Shown here one piece after another: positions 1-6,318 of a stretch of 8,774 nt of DNA. The stretch comes from Bordetella sp. (lineage in GTDB: Bacteria; Pseudomonadota; Gammaproteobacteria; Burkholderiales; Burkholderiaceae_B): the NCBI GenBank assembly GCA_027450125.1, contig DAIDKG010000232.1, forward strand, positions 1 to 8,774, given 5' to 3'. The notes under the pieces were generated by a model, which saw nothing but the letters and a program-made list of their open reading frames with translations, ran no database searches and was not told where the DNA came from. The translations under genes and the position numbers were made by a program. Within the stretch, counting starts at the first letter, position 1. Each line of letters opens with the position of its first letter.

Positions 1-100
1 CCGACTGCACGAGGATATCCACCTGGGTCTGGTGGCTGCGCTGCTGGCCGCCGTCCGTTCCCCAGTGGGCAATGCGCTCGAGCAGCCGGCGTTCCTTCAT
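1..100 (-). CDS. tssE: TssE, T6SS baseplate wedge protein (gp25-like), N-terminal fragment
   Basis: Only the first 33 residues are inside the window; the gene continues past the left edge. The visible protein starts MKERRLLERIAHW and reaches VDILVQS. This is the usual TssE beginning: a basic RLLERI helix, then a helix with the [DI]xLVQS motif that leads into the gp25-like fold. In the family, TssE is a cytoplasmic baseplate component homologous to phage T4 gp25 and helps start sheath assembly. The ATG at 98-100 is the best start, because an in-frame stop (113-115) lies just upstream; its ribosome binding site is weak. It begins 23 bases after the hcp stop and is clearly the fourth gene of the tssB-tssC-hcp-tssE operon. 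Identity rests on the short N-terminus plus the strong gene-order context. Confidence 0.85.
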   Translation of the reverse strand, partial: MKERRLLERIAHWGTDGGQQRSHQTQVDILVQS

Positions 101-123
101 GACCAGTCGGTCTCAAGCCCGCA

Positions 124-612
124 TCAGGACTTGGGCGCCAGCCACGAGTCTTCGGCCTCGATGCCGCCGTCCTCGAAGGTCCACTTGATCTTCTCGTACG
201 TGAAGGCGACGTCTTCCATGTGGCCCATCTGCTTGTTGGCCGGATCCAGGCAGTTCGGCGTCCAAGCGCGGATGCTGGTGATGATCGCGTTCTCCAGCTG
301 CACGGTGAAGTACTTTTCTTCCGTGCCCTTGGGCGAGATGCGGTAGTACTCCAGCGTCACGGTCTTCATCTGCTCGCCCGACGTCAGCGCGGCGAAAAGC
401 TTGGGCGAGGACTTGTCGATTTCCTTGGTGACCGTGGCCGGGCCGTGGATGCGCTTGCCCGTCGGCAGGCCGGTCTGCGGGCTCTTGGGGATTTCGATGG
501 TGTGTTCGACGGCCTGGACCAGGATCTTGCCTTCGTGACCCTTTACCTTGACGGAGCCTTCGATCTTTCCCTGGTTCTGACCTTCCAGGGTCATGTAGCT
601 TGGCATAGGCAT
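124..612 (-). CDS. hcp: Hcp, T6SS inner-tube protein
   Basis: A 162-residue Hcp1-family protein. Hexameric rings of Hcp stack into the tube that is propelled by sheath contraction and released into the target; Hcp also chaperones small effectors. Visible family hallmarks are the N-terminal YMTLEGQNQGKIEGS strand, the central EHTIEIPKSPQTGLPTGKR loop, the KEIDKSSPKLFAAL segment, and the C-terminal YEKIKWTFEDGGIEAEDSW. The length is that of a plain Hcp, so there is no C-terminal toxin extension. The start at 610-612 is chosen because an AAGGA box (621-625 on the minus strand) sits 8 bases ahead; a second ATG two codons in is a less well spaced alternative. It lies 49 bases after tssC and 23 before tssE, so it is cotranscribed with the sheath and baseplate genes. 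No signal peptide, as expected for a T6SS-exported protein. Confidence 0.97.
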   Translation of the reverse strand: MPMPSYMTLEGQNQGKIEGSVKVKGHEGKILVQAVEHTIEIPKSPQTGLPTGKRIHGPATVTKEIDKSSPKLFAALTSGEQMKTVTLEYYRISPKGTEEKYFTVQLENAIITSIRAWTPNCLDPANKQMGHMEDVAFTYEKIKWTFEDGGIEAEDSWLAPKS

Positions 613-661
613 GATGGTTTTCCTTTATGCAATCGGCATCGTTGACGAGACGGCTTGGGGA

Positions 662-2149
662 TTACTTCTTGTCGAGCTTTCCGACCAGCGACAGCGAGAA
701 CGACGCACCCATGTACTTGAAGTGCGGGCGCACTCGCAGATCGACTCGGTACCAGCCCGGATCGCCTTCGACATCGGATACGACGATCTCGGCCTGGCGC
801 AGGGGGCGGCGGCTGCGCACGCCTTCGCCGGGGTTGTCCATGTCGGACACGTACTGGCGAATCCAGTTGTTCAACTCGGTTTCCAGGTCGGTGCGTTCCT
901 TCCAGGTGCCGATGTTTTCGCGCTGGATCACTTTTATGTAGTGGGCCAGGCGGCTCATGACGAACATGTAGGGCAGCTGGGTGCTGAGCTTGTAATTGAG
1001 CTCGGCTTCCTTGCCTTCCTTGGTGTTGCCGAAGAATTTGGGCTTTTGCGCCGAATTGGCCGAGAAGAAGGCGGCGTTGTCGCTGTTCTTGCGCATGGTC
1101 AGGGCGATGAAGCCCTGCTCGGCCAGTTCGAACTCGCGCCGCTCCGAGATCAGCACCTCGGTGGGGATCTTGTTCTGCAGCTCGCCCATCGATTCGTAGG
1201 TATAGATGGGCAGGTCTTCGACCGCGCCGCCGCCCTGCGGGCCGATGACGTTGGCGCACCAGCGGTAGCCGGCGAAGCTGTCGGTCAGGCGCGAGGCAAA
1301 GGTGAACGCGGCGTTGCCCCACAGGAACTGGTTGTTGCCGCCGGTGACGTCTTCGGTGTAGTTGAACTTGCGCACCGGCACGGTATCGGCCCCGTAGGGA
1401 ACGCGCAGCAGGAAGTGGGGCAGGGTCAGGCCGACATAGCGGGCGTCTTCGGTCTCGCGGAAGGCATTCCACTTGGCGAACTGCGGGCCCTCGAATATGG
1501 AGGCCAGGTCTTTCAGGTTGGGCAACTGGTCGTAGTTGTCGACACCGAAGAACTGCGGTGCGGTGGCTGCGATGAAAGGCGCGTGCGCCATTGCCGCGAC
1601 GCTGGCCGCATACTGCAGCAGCTTCATGTCCTGAGTGCCGGGGTCGAACTCGTAGTTGGCGATGATGGCGCCGAAGGGCTGACCGCCGAACTGCCCGTAC
1701 TCGGCCGTGTACAGGTTCTTGTACAGGCCCGACTTGGTGATGTCCGCGGCATCCTGGAAGTCGTCGAGCAGCTTGCTCTTGGACGTGCTGAGCATCTGGA
1801 TCTTGACGTTCTCGCGGAAGTTGGTGCGGTCCACCAGGAACTTGAGCGAGCGCCAGGCCGATTCCAGCTTCTGGAAGTCGGCATGGTGCAGGATCGCGTC
1901 GACCTGCTGGCAGAGCTTCTTGTCCAGATCGGCGATCATGCCGTCGACAGTAGCCTGCGTCACGCGCTCGACCGCGTTCTGCGGCTCGAGCAACTGCGAA
2001 ATGAAGGCCTGTATGCCTTGCTTGGTGATGGAGTAGGCTTCGTCGCCCGGCTTGATGCGGGCCGATTCGATCAGCTGATCCAGCAGGGAGTCGCTGGCCT
2101 GTCCCGCCGCGGCGGCCGAACCGGCCTGTTGCTTCTGTTCGTCACTCAT
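662..2149 (-). CDS. tssC: TssC, large subunit of the T6SS contractile sheath
   Basis: A 495-residue VipB/ImpC-family protein of normal family length. With TssB it polymerises in the cytoplasm into the contractile sheath around the Hcp tube. Seen in the sequence: an N-terminal helix around residues 20-40 (SLLDQLIESARIKPGDEAY), in the region that ClpV contacts in the Vibrio homologue; the AWRSLKFLVDRTNFRENVK block near 98-116; YGQFGGQPFGAIIANYEF near 151-168; FLWGNAAFTFASRL near 275-288; and the terminal FKYMGASFSLSLVGKLDKK. All are typical of functional TssC. The start is 21 bases after the tssB stop, behind a moderate AGGGG box. No frameshift or missing block is seen. A long open frame on the opposite strand is only a codon-bias shadow. 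Confidence 0.97.
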   Translation of the reverse strand: MSDEQKQQAGSAAAAGQASDSLLDQLIESARIKPGDEAYSITKQGIQAFISQLLEPQNAVERVTQATVDGMIADLDKKLCQQVDAILHHADFQKLESAWRSLKFLVDRTNFRENVKIQMLSTSKSKLLDDFQDAADITKSGLYKNLYTAEYGQFGGQPFGAIIANYEFDPGTQDMKLLQYAASVAAMAHAPFIAATAPQFFGVDNYDQLPNLKDLASIFEGPQFAKWNAFRETEDARYVGLTLPHFLLRVPYGADTVPVRKFNYTEDVTGGNNQFLWGNAAFTFASRLTDSFAGYRWCANVIGPQGGGAVEDLPIYTYESMGELQNKIPTEVLISERREFELAEQGFIALTMRKNSDNAAFFSANSAQKPKFFGNTKEGKEAELNYKLSTQLPYMFVMSRLAHYIKVIQRENIGTWKERTDLETELNNWIRQYVSDMDNPGEGVRSRRPLRQAEIVVSDVEGDPGWYRVDLRVRPHFKYMGASFSLSLVGKLDKK

Positions 2150-2170
2150 GTGCTCTGCCCCTGTTCGCCG

Positions 2171-2665
2171 TTATTTGTCTTCGATGCCCAGTTCGCCGAG
2201 GAGGCGCGCGCGTACGCCCTCGTCCTCGATCAGCTCCTGGACCTTCTTGCGGAAATCGGGAATGTTGCCCAGCGGGCCCTTCAGGGCTTTGAGCGCGTCG
2301 CGCAAGGCGATCATCTGGCGCAGTTCGGGCACCTTGTCGACGATGGCATCGGGCGTGAAGTCGTTGATGTGCTCGAACTTCATGTTCACGGCCAGCACCG
2401 CGTCCGGATCGGCCTTCTCGTCGAGCTTGTTGGGAACGGTGAGATCGAGCGAAATCTTCTGCGCCTTCAGGACCTCGTTGAAGTTGTCCTTGTCGACGTT
2501 GATCGGTTTCATTTCCTCGATCGGGGTGTCGTCCTGGCGCAGGGTGTAGTCCCCCACCACCAGCAGCTTGAGCGGCAGTTCGACTTCCGCCTTGGCATCG
2601 CCGGTTGCGGGGCGATAGACGATGTTGACGCGCTCTTTCGGTGCTACGGAACCCTCGGATGCCAT
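2171..2665 (-). CDS. tssB: TssB, small subunit of the T6SS contractile sheath
   Basis: A 164-residue VipA/ImpB-family protein, first gene of the operon. It pairs with TssC to form the sheath protomer. Visible hallmarks: RVNIVYRP near residues 12-19, AEVELPLKLLVVGDYT near 26-41, the charged middle with KPINVDKDNFNEVL, and the conserved NDFTPDAIVDKVPELRQ block near 101-117 followed by the LRDALKALKGPLGN helix. The frame stays open upstream to 2752, but the start at 2663-2665 (MASEGSVAPK) is preferred: it gives the normal family length and has an AGGAGA box 6 bases ahead. The extra upstream residues do not resemble the family. It is followed by tssC after 21 bases. It sits beside a 448-base divergent region that must contain the operon promoter. 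Confidence 0.96.
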   Translation of the reverse strand: MASEGSVAPKERVNIVYRPATGDAKAEVELPLKLLVVGDYTLRQDDTPIEEMKPINVDKDNFNEVLKAQKISLDLTVPNKLDEKADPDAVLAVNMKFEHINDFTPDAIVDKVPELRQMIALRDALKALKGPLGNIPDFRKKVQELIEDEGVRARLLGELGIEDK

Positions 2666-2671
2666 GGCGAA

Positions 2672-2677
2672 TCTCCT
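2672..2677 (-). promoter_or_regulatory. Ribosome binding site that fixes the tssB start
   Basis: AGGAGA on the minus strand, 6 bases before the ATG at 2663-2665. It is close to the ideal anti-16S sequence and spacing, and supports the 164-residue TssB over the upstream-extended 193-residue reading. Confidence 0.75.
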
Positions 2678-2905
2678 GGGAGGATGTTGCGATATGACTG
2701 GAAACTTAAGCGGTAAACCCTGAAACAAATTGGGTCTACTACGGTAGCGCAAATACTGGACAGACCATCAGCTAGCGTTTGCCCTAGATATCGGCGAGCC
2801 AAGTCTGCGCACTTCCTGCCGCCTTGAGTAACCTCCCCGGGATTAAAGTTCCACGCCGCCTGAACGGGGGGTAGTCCGAAAGCTGACAAATTCATTAAAA
2901 AAATT

Positions 2906-2931
2906 GGTGCCCGTAAAAATTACGGTGCCCG
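2906..2931. repeat. Palindrome embedded in a short direct repeat, possible operator
   Basis: Positions 2911-2925 read CCGTAAAAATTACGG, a perfect 6-base inverted repeat around AAA. It is overlapped on both sides by the 8-base direct repeat GGTGCCCG (2906-2913 and 2924-2931, repeat period 18). It follows directly after an A-rich tract. The layout resembles a regulator binding site, but the motif matches no regulator I can name. Confidence 0.4.
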
Positions 2932-2947
2932 GAGTCCGGCGGCGGCT

Positions 2948-2979
2948 GGCCGGGCCGGCGCAGCCCGTGCAGCCCGGCC
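2948..2979. repeat. GC-rich inverted repeat (hairpin) in the intergenic region
   Basis: GGCCGGGC (2948-2955) and GCCCGGCC (2972-2979) are perfectly complementary, leaving a 16-base loop. There is no T-run on either side, so it is not a standard intrinsic terminator. It could fold in a long leader transcript of the permease gene or simply reflect high GC. Confidence 0.35.
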
Positions 2980-3010
2980 CGAGACGTTGTGCGCTGCGGT
3001 CGAAAAATGG

Positions 3011-3038
3011 TGGACAATTCCGTGAATTGTCATATTTC
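3011..3038 (+). promoter_or_regulatory. Candidate promoter of the ABC transporter operon
   Basis: TGGACA (3011-3016, five of six to the sigma-70 -35 box) is followed after 16 bases by TATTTC (3033-3038, a weak -10 box). Transcription would start near 3045, giving a leader of about 70 bases. The -35 and spacer coincide with the perfect palindrome at 3013-3031, as expected for a repressor-controlled promoter. The weak -10 keeps confidence low. Confidence 0.3.
3013..3031. repeat. Perfect 8+8 inverted repeat, likely operator of the ABC operon
   Basis: GACAATTC-CGT-GAATTGTC: two perfect 8-base arms around 3 bases, 19 bases in all, ending 82 bases before the permease start. Its size and symmetry fit a dimeric helix-turn-helix regulator. 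It overlaps the best promoter-like sequence on this strand. No regulator gene is present in the window, so the binding protein is unknown. Confidence 0.5.
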
Positions 3039-3113
3039 GCGGTCATGATACGAAGCCGGCTCCCGCAGGACGGGCAGGGGGCCGTGCTACTGCGCATCGT
3101 GTAAGGGGCTTCA

Positions 3114-4865
3114 ATGGAATTCGGTTTCACCCTCAACCGGACGGCCAACGCGTCGGCGTGGCGCCTTCTGCCCAACGGCTGGGACTTCGTCGCCTTTCCG
3201 CTCATAATCTGCCTGATCGCCATGGCCGCCGTGGGCTTTCACCAGACCATGGCCCCCATGTCGACCCTGCACGAGCAGGTCATCTCGCTGGATCCGGTCC
3301 ACCTGCCCGAATACGCGTTGCGCACCACGCTGCGCATGCTGGCCGCCATGGTGGCCTCGTTGTTGTTCACGCTGGTCTACGGCACACTGGCAGCCAAGAG
3401 CAAGCGCGCCGGAAAGGTGCTGGTTCCCATCCTGGACATCCTGCAGTCGGTGCCGGTGCTGGGCTACATCTCCTTCACGGTCACGTTTTTCCTGGCGCTG
3501 TTCCCGTCCCGCGTACTGGGCGCCGAGCTGGCGGCCATCTTCGCCATCTGGACCAGCCAGGCCTGGAACATGACCTTCAGCTTCTACCAGTCGCTGCGCA
3601 CGGTGCCGCGCGACCTGGACGAGGTCGCGCGCGGCTTTCACCTGACCGGCTGGCAGCGCTTCTGGAAGCTGGAAGTGCCTTTCGCCATGCCCGGCCTGAT
3701 CTGGAACATGATGATGTCCATGTCCGGCGGCTGGTTCTTCGTGGTGGCCTCCGAATCGATCACGGTGGGCGACCAGAGCATCACGCTGCCCGGCATCGGC
3801 GCCTACCTGGCGCAGGCCATCGCCGACAAGAACATGCATGCCGTGGGCTGGGTGATCCTGGCCATGGTGATCGTGATCCTGGCCTACGACCAGCTGCTTT
3901 TTCGTCCGCTGGTGGCCTGGGCCGACAAGTTCCGCATGGAAAACACCAGTTCCGGCGACGCGCCGGAGTCCTGGCTGCTCGACCTGATCCGCCGTACGCG
4001 CCTGATCCGCCTGCTGCTGGTGCCCGCGCGCCTTCTCGTTTCCAGGGCGGCGCGCGCGCCGCTGCGCCTGCCGGCCAGGATGGCGCAGTCCGCGCGCAGG
4101 CCGGACAGGAAAGGCGCATCGCGGGCCGGCGATCTTGCCTGGGGCGCATTCGTCCTGCTGCTCACGTTCTACGTGGTTTATCGCGTGGTGGCTTATGTCA
4201 GCACCGGCGTGACCTGGGGCGACGTGGGCCATGTGTTCCTGATGGGTTTCATCACGCTGGCGCGGGTGGCGCTGCTGATCGCCATCTCATCGGTGATCTG
4301 GGTGCCGCTGGGCGTGCTGATCGGCCTGCGCCCGGCGCTGGCCGAGAAAATCCAGCCGCTGGCGCAGTTTCTGGCGGCCTTTCCGGCCAATCTGATGTTC
4401 CCGGTCTTCGTGATCGTGATCGTGCGCTTTCACCTGAACCCGGACATCTGGCTGTCGCCGCTCATCGTGCTGGGCACGCAGTGGTACATCCTGTTCAACG
4501 TGATCGCGGGCGCCACCTCCTATCCCAACGATTACCGCGAGGTGGCGGCCAATTTCCACATCCGCGGCTGGCAGTGGTGGCGCAAGGCCATGCTGCCGGG
4601 CATCTTTCCCTATTACGTCACCGGCGCCATCACGGCCTCGGGCGGCGCCTGGAACGCCAGCATCGTGTCCGAGTACGTGCAGTGGGGCGACACCAAGCTG
4701 GCCGCACACGGCCTGGGCGCCTATATCGCGCAGACCACGGCCGCGGGCGATTTTCCCAAGATCATCCTGGGCATCGCCGTGATGTCCCTGTTCGTGACGC
4801 TCTTCAACCGCCTGCTCTGGCGGCCGCTGTATGCCTATGCCGAATCCCGGCTGCGGCTCGATTGA
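3114..4865 (+). CDS. Fused double-domain ABC transporter permease (NitT/TauT-like)
   Basis: A 583-residue inner-membrane protein made of two homologous BPD_transp_1-type permease halves, so a single chain can supply both membrane subunits. Each half carries the cytoplasmic EAA loop that docks to the ATPase: EVARGFHLTGWQRFWKLEVP (about 170-189) and EVAANFHIRGWQWWRKAMLP (about 476-495). The duplication is also plain in the half ends: GIGAYLAQAIADKN...LLFRPLVAWADK against GLGAYIAQTTAAGD...LLWRPLYAYAES. Hydrophobic segments occur near 27-43, 72-92, 105-130, 200-215, 243-263, then 341-362, 375-403, 415-436, 444-465 and 548-565. The halves are joined by an arginine-rich stretch (about 293-338). The start has AAGGGG 5 bases ahead. 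The ATPase gene follows 37 bases later. The general class is the sulfonate/nitrate/taurine type importers, but the substrate cannot be read from the sequence and no solute-binding protein is encoded nearby. Confidence 0.92.
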   Translation: MEFGFTLNRTANASAWRLLPNGWDFVAFPLIICLIAMAAVGFHQTMAPMSTLHEQVISLDPVHLPEYALRTTLRMLAAMVASLLFTLVYGTLAAKSKRAGKVLVPILDILQSVPVLGYISFTVTFFLALFPSRVLGAELAAIFAIWTSQAWNMTFSFYQSLRTVPRDLDEVARGFHLTGWQRFWKLEVPFAMPGLIWNMMMSMSGGWFFVVASESITVGDQSITLPGIGAYLAQAIADKNMHAVGWVILAMVIVILAYDQLLFRPLVAWADKFRMENTSSGDAPESWLLDLIRRTRLIRLLLVPARLLVSRAARAPLRLPARMAQSARRPDRKGASRAGDLAWGAFVLLLTFYVVYRVVAYVSTGVTWGDVGHVFLMGFITLARVALLIAISSVIWVPLGVLIGLRPALAEKIQPLAQFLAAFPANLMFPVFVIVIVRFHLNPDIWLSPLIVLGTQWYILFNVIAGATSYPNDYREVAANFHIRGWQWWRKAMLPGIFPYYVTGAITASGGAWNASIVSEYVQWGDTKLAAHGLGAYIAQTTAAGDFPKIILGIAVMSLFVTLFNRLLWRPLYAYAESRLRLD

Positions 4866-4873
4866 ACCTGGAT

Positions 4874-4886
4874 GGGCCCGGGGCCC
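4874..4886. repeat. GGGCCC-G-GGGCCC palindrome in the permease-ATPase gap
   Basis: Two self-complementary GGGCCC units separated by one G, in the 37-base gap between the transporter genes. It could form a strong hairpin just upstream of the ATPase start, which lacks a clear ribosome binding site. A functional role is only inference. Confidence 0.3.
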
Positions 4887-4902
4887 GCTAACACTGAAAA
4901 CC

Positions 4903-6216
4903 ATGTCGACTATGCAGACACCATCCGCGGGCCTCGGCCGGGAAATCCTCAACCTCAAGAACGTCTACCGGGGTTTCGACAAGAATCAGGGCGAATTGCT
5001 GGTGCTCGACGGCGTCAACCTGCAGCTGCACGAGGGCGAGATCGTCGGCCTGCTGGGCCGTTCGGGCTCGGGCAAATCGACGCTCCTGCGCATCATCGCC
5101 GGCCTGATCAAGCCCTCCGGCGGCGAGGTGGACTACCTGGGCAAGCCGCTGAACGGCCCGGCCGAAGGCGTGGCCATGGTGTTCCAGACCTTTGCGCTGT
5201 TTCCCTGGCTGACGGTGCTGCAGAACGTCGAGGCCGGCCTCGAAGCCCAGGGCGTGCCTGCCAAGGAGCGGCGTGCCCGCGCGCTGGCGGCAATCGACCT
5301 GATCGGCCTGGACGGCTTCGAAAATGCCTACCCCCGCGAGATGTCGGGCGGGATGCGCCAGCGCGTGGGTTTCGCGCGCGCGCTGGTGGTGGATCCGACG
5401 CTGCTGCTGATGGACGAGCCTTTCTCCGCGCTGGACGTGCTGACGGCCGAGACACTGCGCACCGACCTGCTCGATCTCTGGACCCAGGGCCGCATGCCGA
5501 TCAAATCGGTGCTCATCGTCACGCACAACATCGAGGAGGCGGTGTTCATGTGCGACCGCATCCTGGTGCTGTCTTCCAATCCGGGCAAGGTCGTGTCCGA
5601 GATCAAGGTGCCGTTCAAGCATCCGCGCAATCGCCTGGACCCCGCTTTCCGCAAGCTGGTCGACGACATCTATGCACAGATGACGGCGTGCCCGGCCGGC
5701 GGCACGGCGCGCGGCACGCTCGAGCTGGGAAGCTGGCTGCCCAGCGTGTCCACCAACCTCATGGCGGGCCTGATCGAGACCCTGGCGGCGGCACCCTACA
5801 ACGGCCGCGCCGACATGCCGGACGTGGCGCGCTCGCTGCAGCTGGAAGTCGACGATCTTTTCCCCATCGCAGCAATGCTGCAGCACCTGGGTTTCGCCGA
5901 TGTTCACCAGGGCGACATGTTCCTGACCCAGCCCGGCCACAAGTTCGCCGAACTGGGCACGCAGGAGCGCAAGATGATGTTCGCCGAGCACCTGCTCAAA
6001 AACGTGCCCCTGGCCGCCCGCATTCGCGCCGTGCTCAACGAGCGCCCGGGGCACCGCGCCCCGCGCGTGCGCTTCGAGCAGGAGCTGGAGGATTTCCTGT
6101 CCGACGGCGCCGCCGAGGAAACGCTGGACGCCGTCATCGACTGGGGCCGCTATGGCGAAATCTTCTCGTACAACGACCAGAGCGAAATCTTCAGCCTGGA
6201 AGACGTGGAGTCGTGA
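4903..6216 (+). CDS. ABC transporter ATP-binding protein with C-terminal AAA-associated domain
   Basis: A 437-residue ATPase that would power the upstream double permease. The nucleotide-binding domain (about 14-240) is complete: Walker A GRSGSGKST (52-60), Q-loop VFQTFALFPW (Q95), signature MSGGMRQR (147-154), Walker B LLLMDEP (167-173), D-loop SALD (175-178) and switch His208. It resembles the SsuB/TauB/NrtD group. Residues about 280-430 form an extra domain with LMAGLIETLAAAPYNGRADMP, a DDLFPIAAMLQHLGF block and a terminal YGEIFSYND block. I assign this to the AAA-associated C-terminal family (PF09821) from memory. The start at 4903 (MSTMQTPS) avoids overlap with the permease; the frame is open from 4831, and the ATG at 4912 is an alternative. 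No clear Shine-Dalgarno precedes it, so translation may be coupled to the permease. The fused tail may regulate the pump, but this is unproven. Confidence 0.92.
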   Translation: MSTMQTPSAGLGREILNLKNVYRGFDKNQGELLVLDGVNLQLHEGEIVGLLGRSGSGKSTLLRIIAGLIKPSGGEVDYLGKPLNGPAEGVAMVFQTFALFPWLTVLQNVEAGLEAQGVPAKERRARALAAIDLIGLDGFENAYPREMSGGMRQRVGFARALVVDPTLLLMDEPFSALDVLTAETLRTDLLDLWTQGRMPIKSVLIVTHNIEEAVFMCDRILVLSSNPGKVVSEIKVPFKHPRNRLDPAFRKLVDDIYAQMTACPAGGTARGTLELGSWLPSVSTNLMAGLIETLAAAPYNGRADMPDVARSLQLEVDDLFPIAAMLQHLGFADVHQGDMFLTQPGHKFAELGTQERKMMFAEHLLKNVPLAARIRAVLNERPGHRAPRVRFEQELEDFLSDGAAEETLDAVIDWGRYGEIFSYNDQSEIFSLEDVES

Positions 6217-6318
6217 CCCGGCGCGCCGGAGGGCGGCCGCGGGCCTGATCACGCTCGCCAGGGCGGCCCGCCATGCCCGGCCTCGGCCTTCCGGGCGTAT
6301 GGCGGTCCTGGCCTCTTG
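6217..6318. terminator. Convergent intergenic region with GC-rich hairpins
   Basis: About 100 bases between the convergent ends of the ATPase gene and the TPR gene. Two inverted repeats are visible: GCGGGCC (6239-6245) with GGCCCGC (6265-6271), and GCCCGG (6275-6280) with CCGGGC (6291-6296, 10-base loop, extendable by a T-G and an A-T pair). Neither has a T-run, so a classical intrinsic terminator is not shown. They may still end or slow transcription from both sides. Confidence 0.35.

Larger units (their letters stand above)
2666..3113. promoter_or_regulatory. Divergent intergenic regulatory region between T6SS and ABC transporter operons
   Basis: 448 bases between the divergent starts of tssB (minus) and the permease (plus). 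No reading frame inside has both a ribosome binding site and a plausible protein. It is less GC-rich than its surroundings between about 2690 and 2925, including a run of seven A near 2897-2903, then becomes very GC-rich at about 2926-2980. It holds two distinct operator-like inverted repeats (2911-2925 and 3013-3031) and a long-loop GC hairpin (2948-2979), listed separately. Promoters for both operons must lie here, but I cannot place the tssB promoter confidently: no good sigma-70 pair or sigma-54 GG-N10-GC element stands out on the minus strand. Confidence 0.8.

Noticed and set aside
611..2716. 701-residue open frame on the plus strand opposite tssB, tssC and hcp
   Set aside because: It lies antisense to three strongly recognised genes and has a repetitive, Val/Leu/Gly/Ala-rich composition expected of a GC-rich codon shadow. 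No family resemblance.
2823..2852. GGAACTT (2846-2852, minus strand) with TCAAG (2823-2827) as an RpoE-like promoter for tssB
   Set aside because: The -35 is good, but the 18-base spacer is long, the -10 is imperfect and it is about 160 bases from the start. Too weak to call.
2904..3104. 66-residue open frame in the intergenic region, ending just before the permease
   Set aside because: It begins with TTG inside the palindrome, has no ribosome binding site, and its composition looks like translated regulatory DNA. A leader peptide cannot be fully excluded but is not supported.
3158..4891. 577-residue open frame overlapping the permease on the same strand
   Set aside because: Its product is a low-complexity Arg/Gly/Ala/His-rich shadow of the real permease, with no ribosome binding site or hydrophobic segments.
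4888..6252. 454-residue open frame antisense to the ATPase
   Set aside because: The ATPase frame has every ABC motif intact, and the antisense product resembles no protein family.
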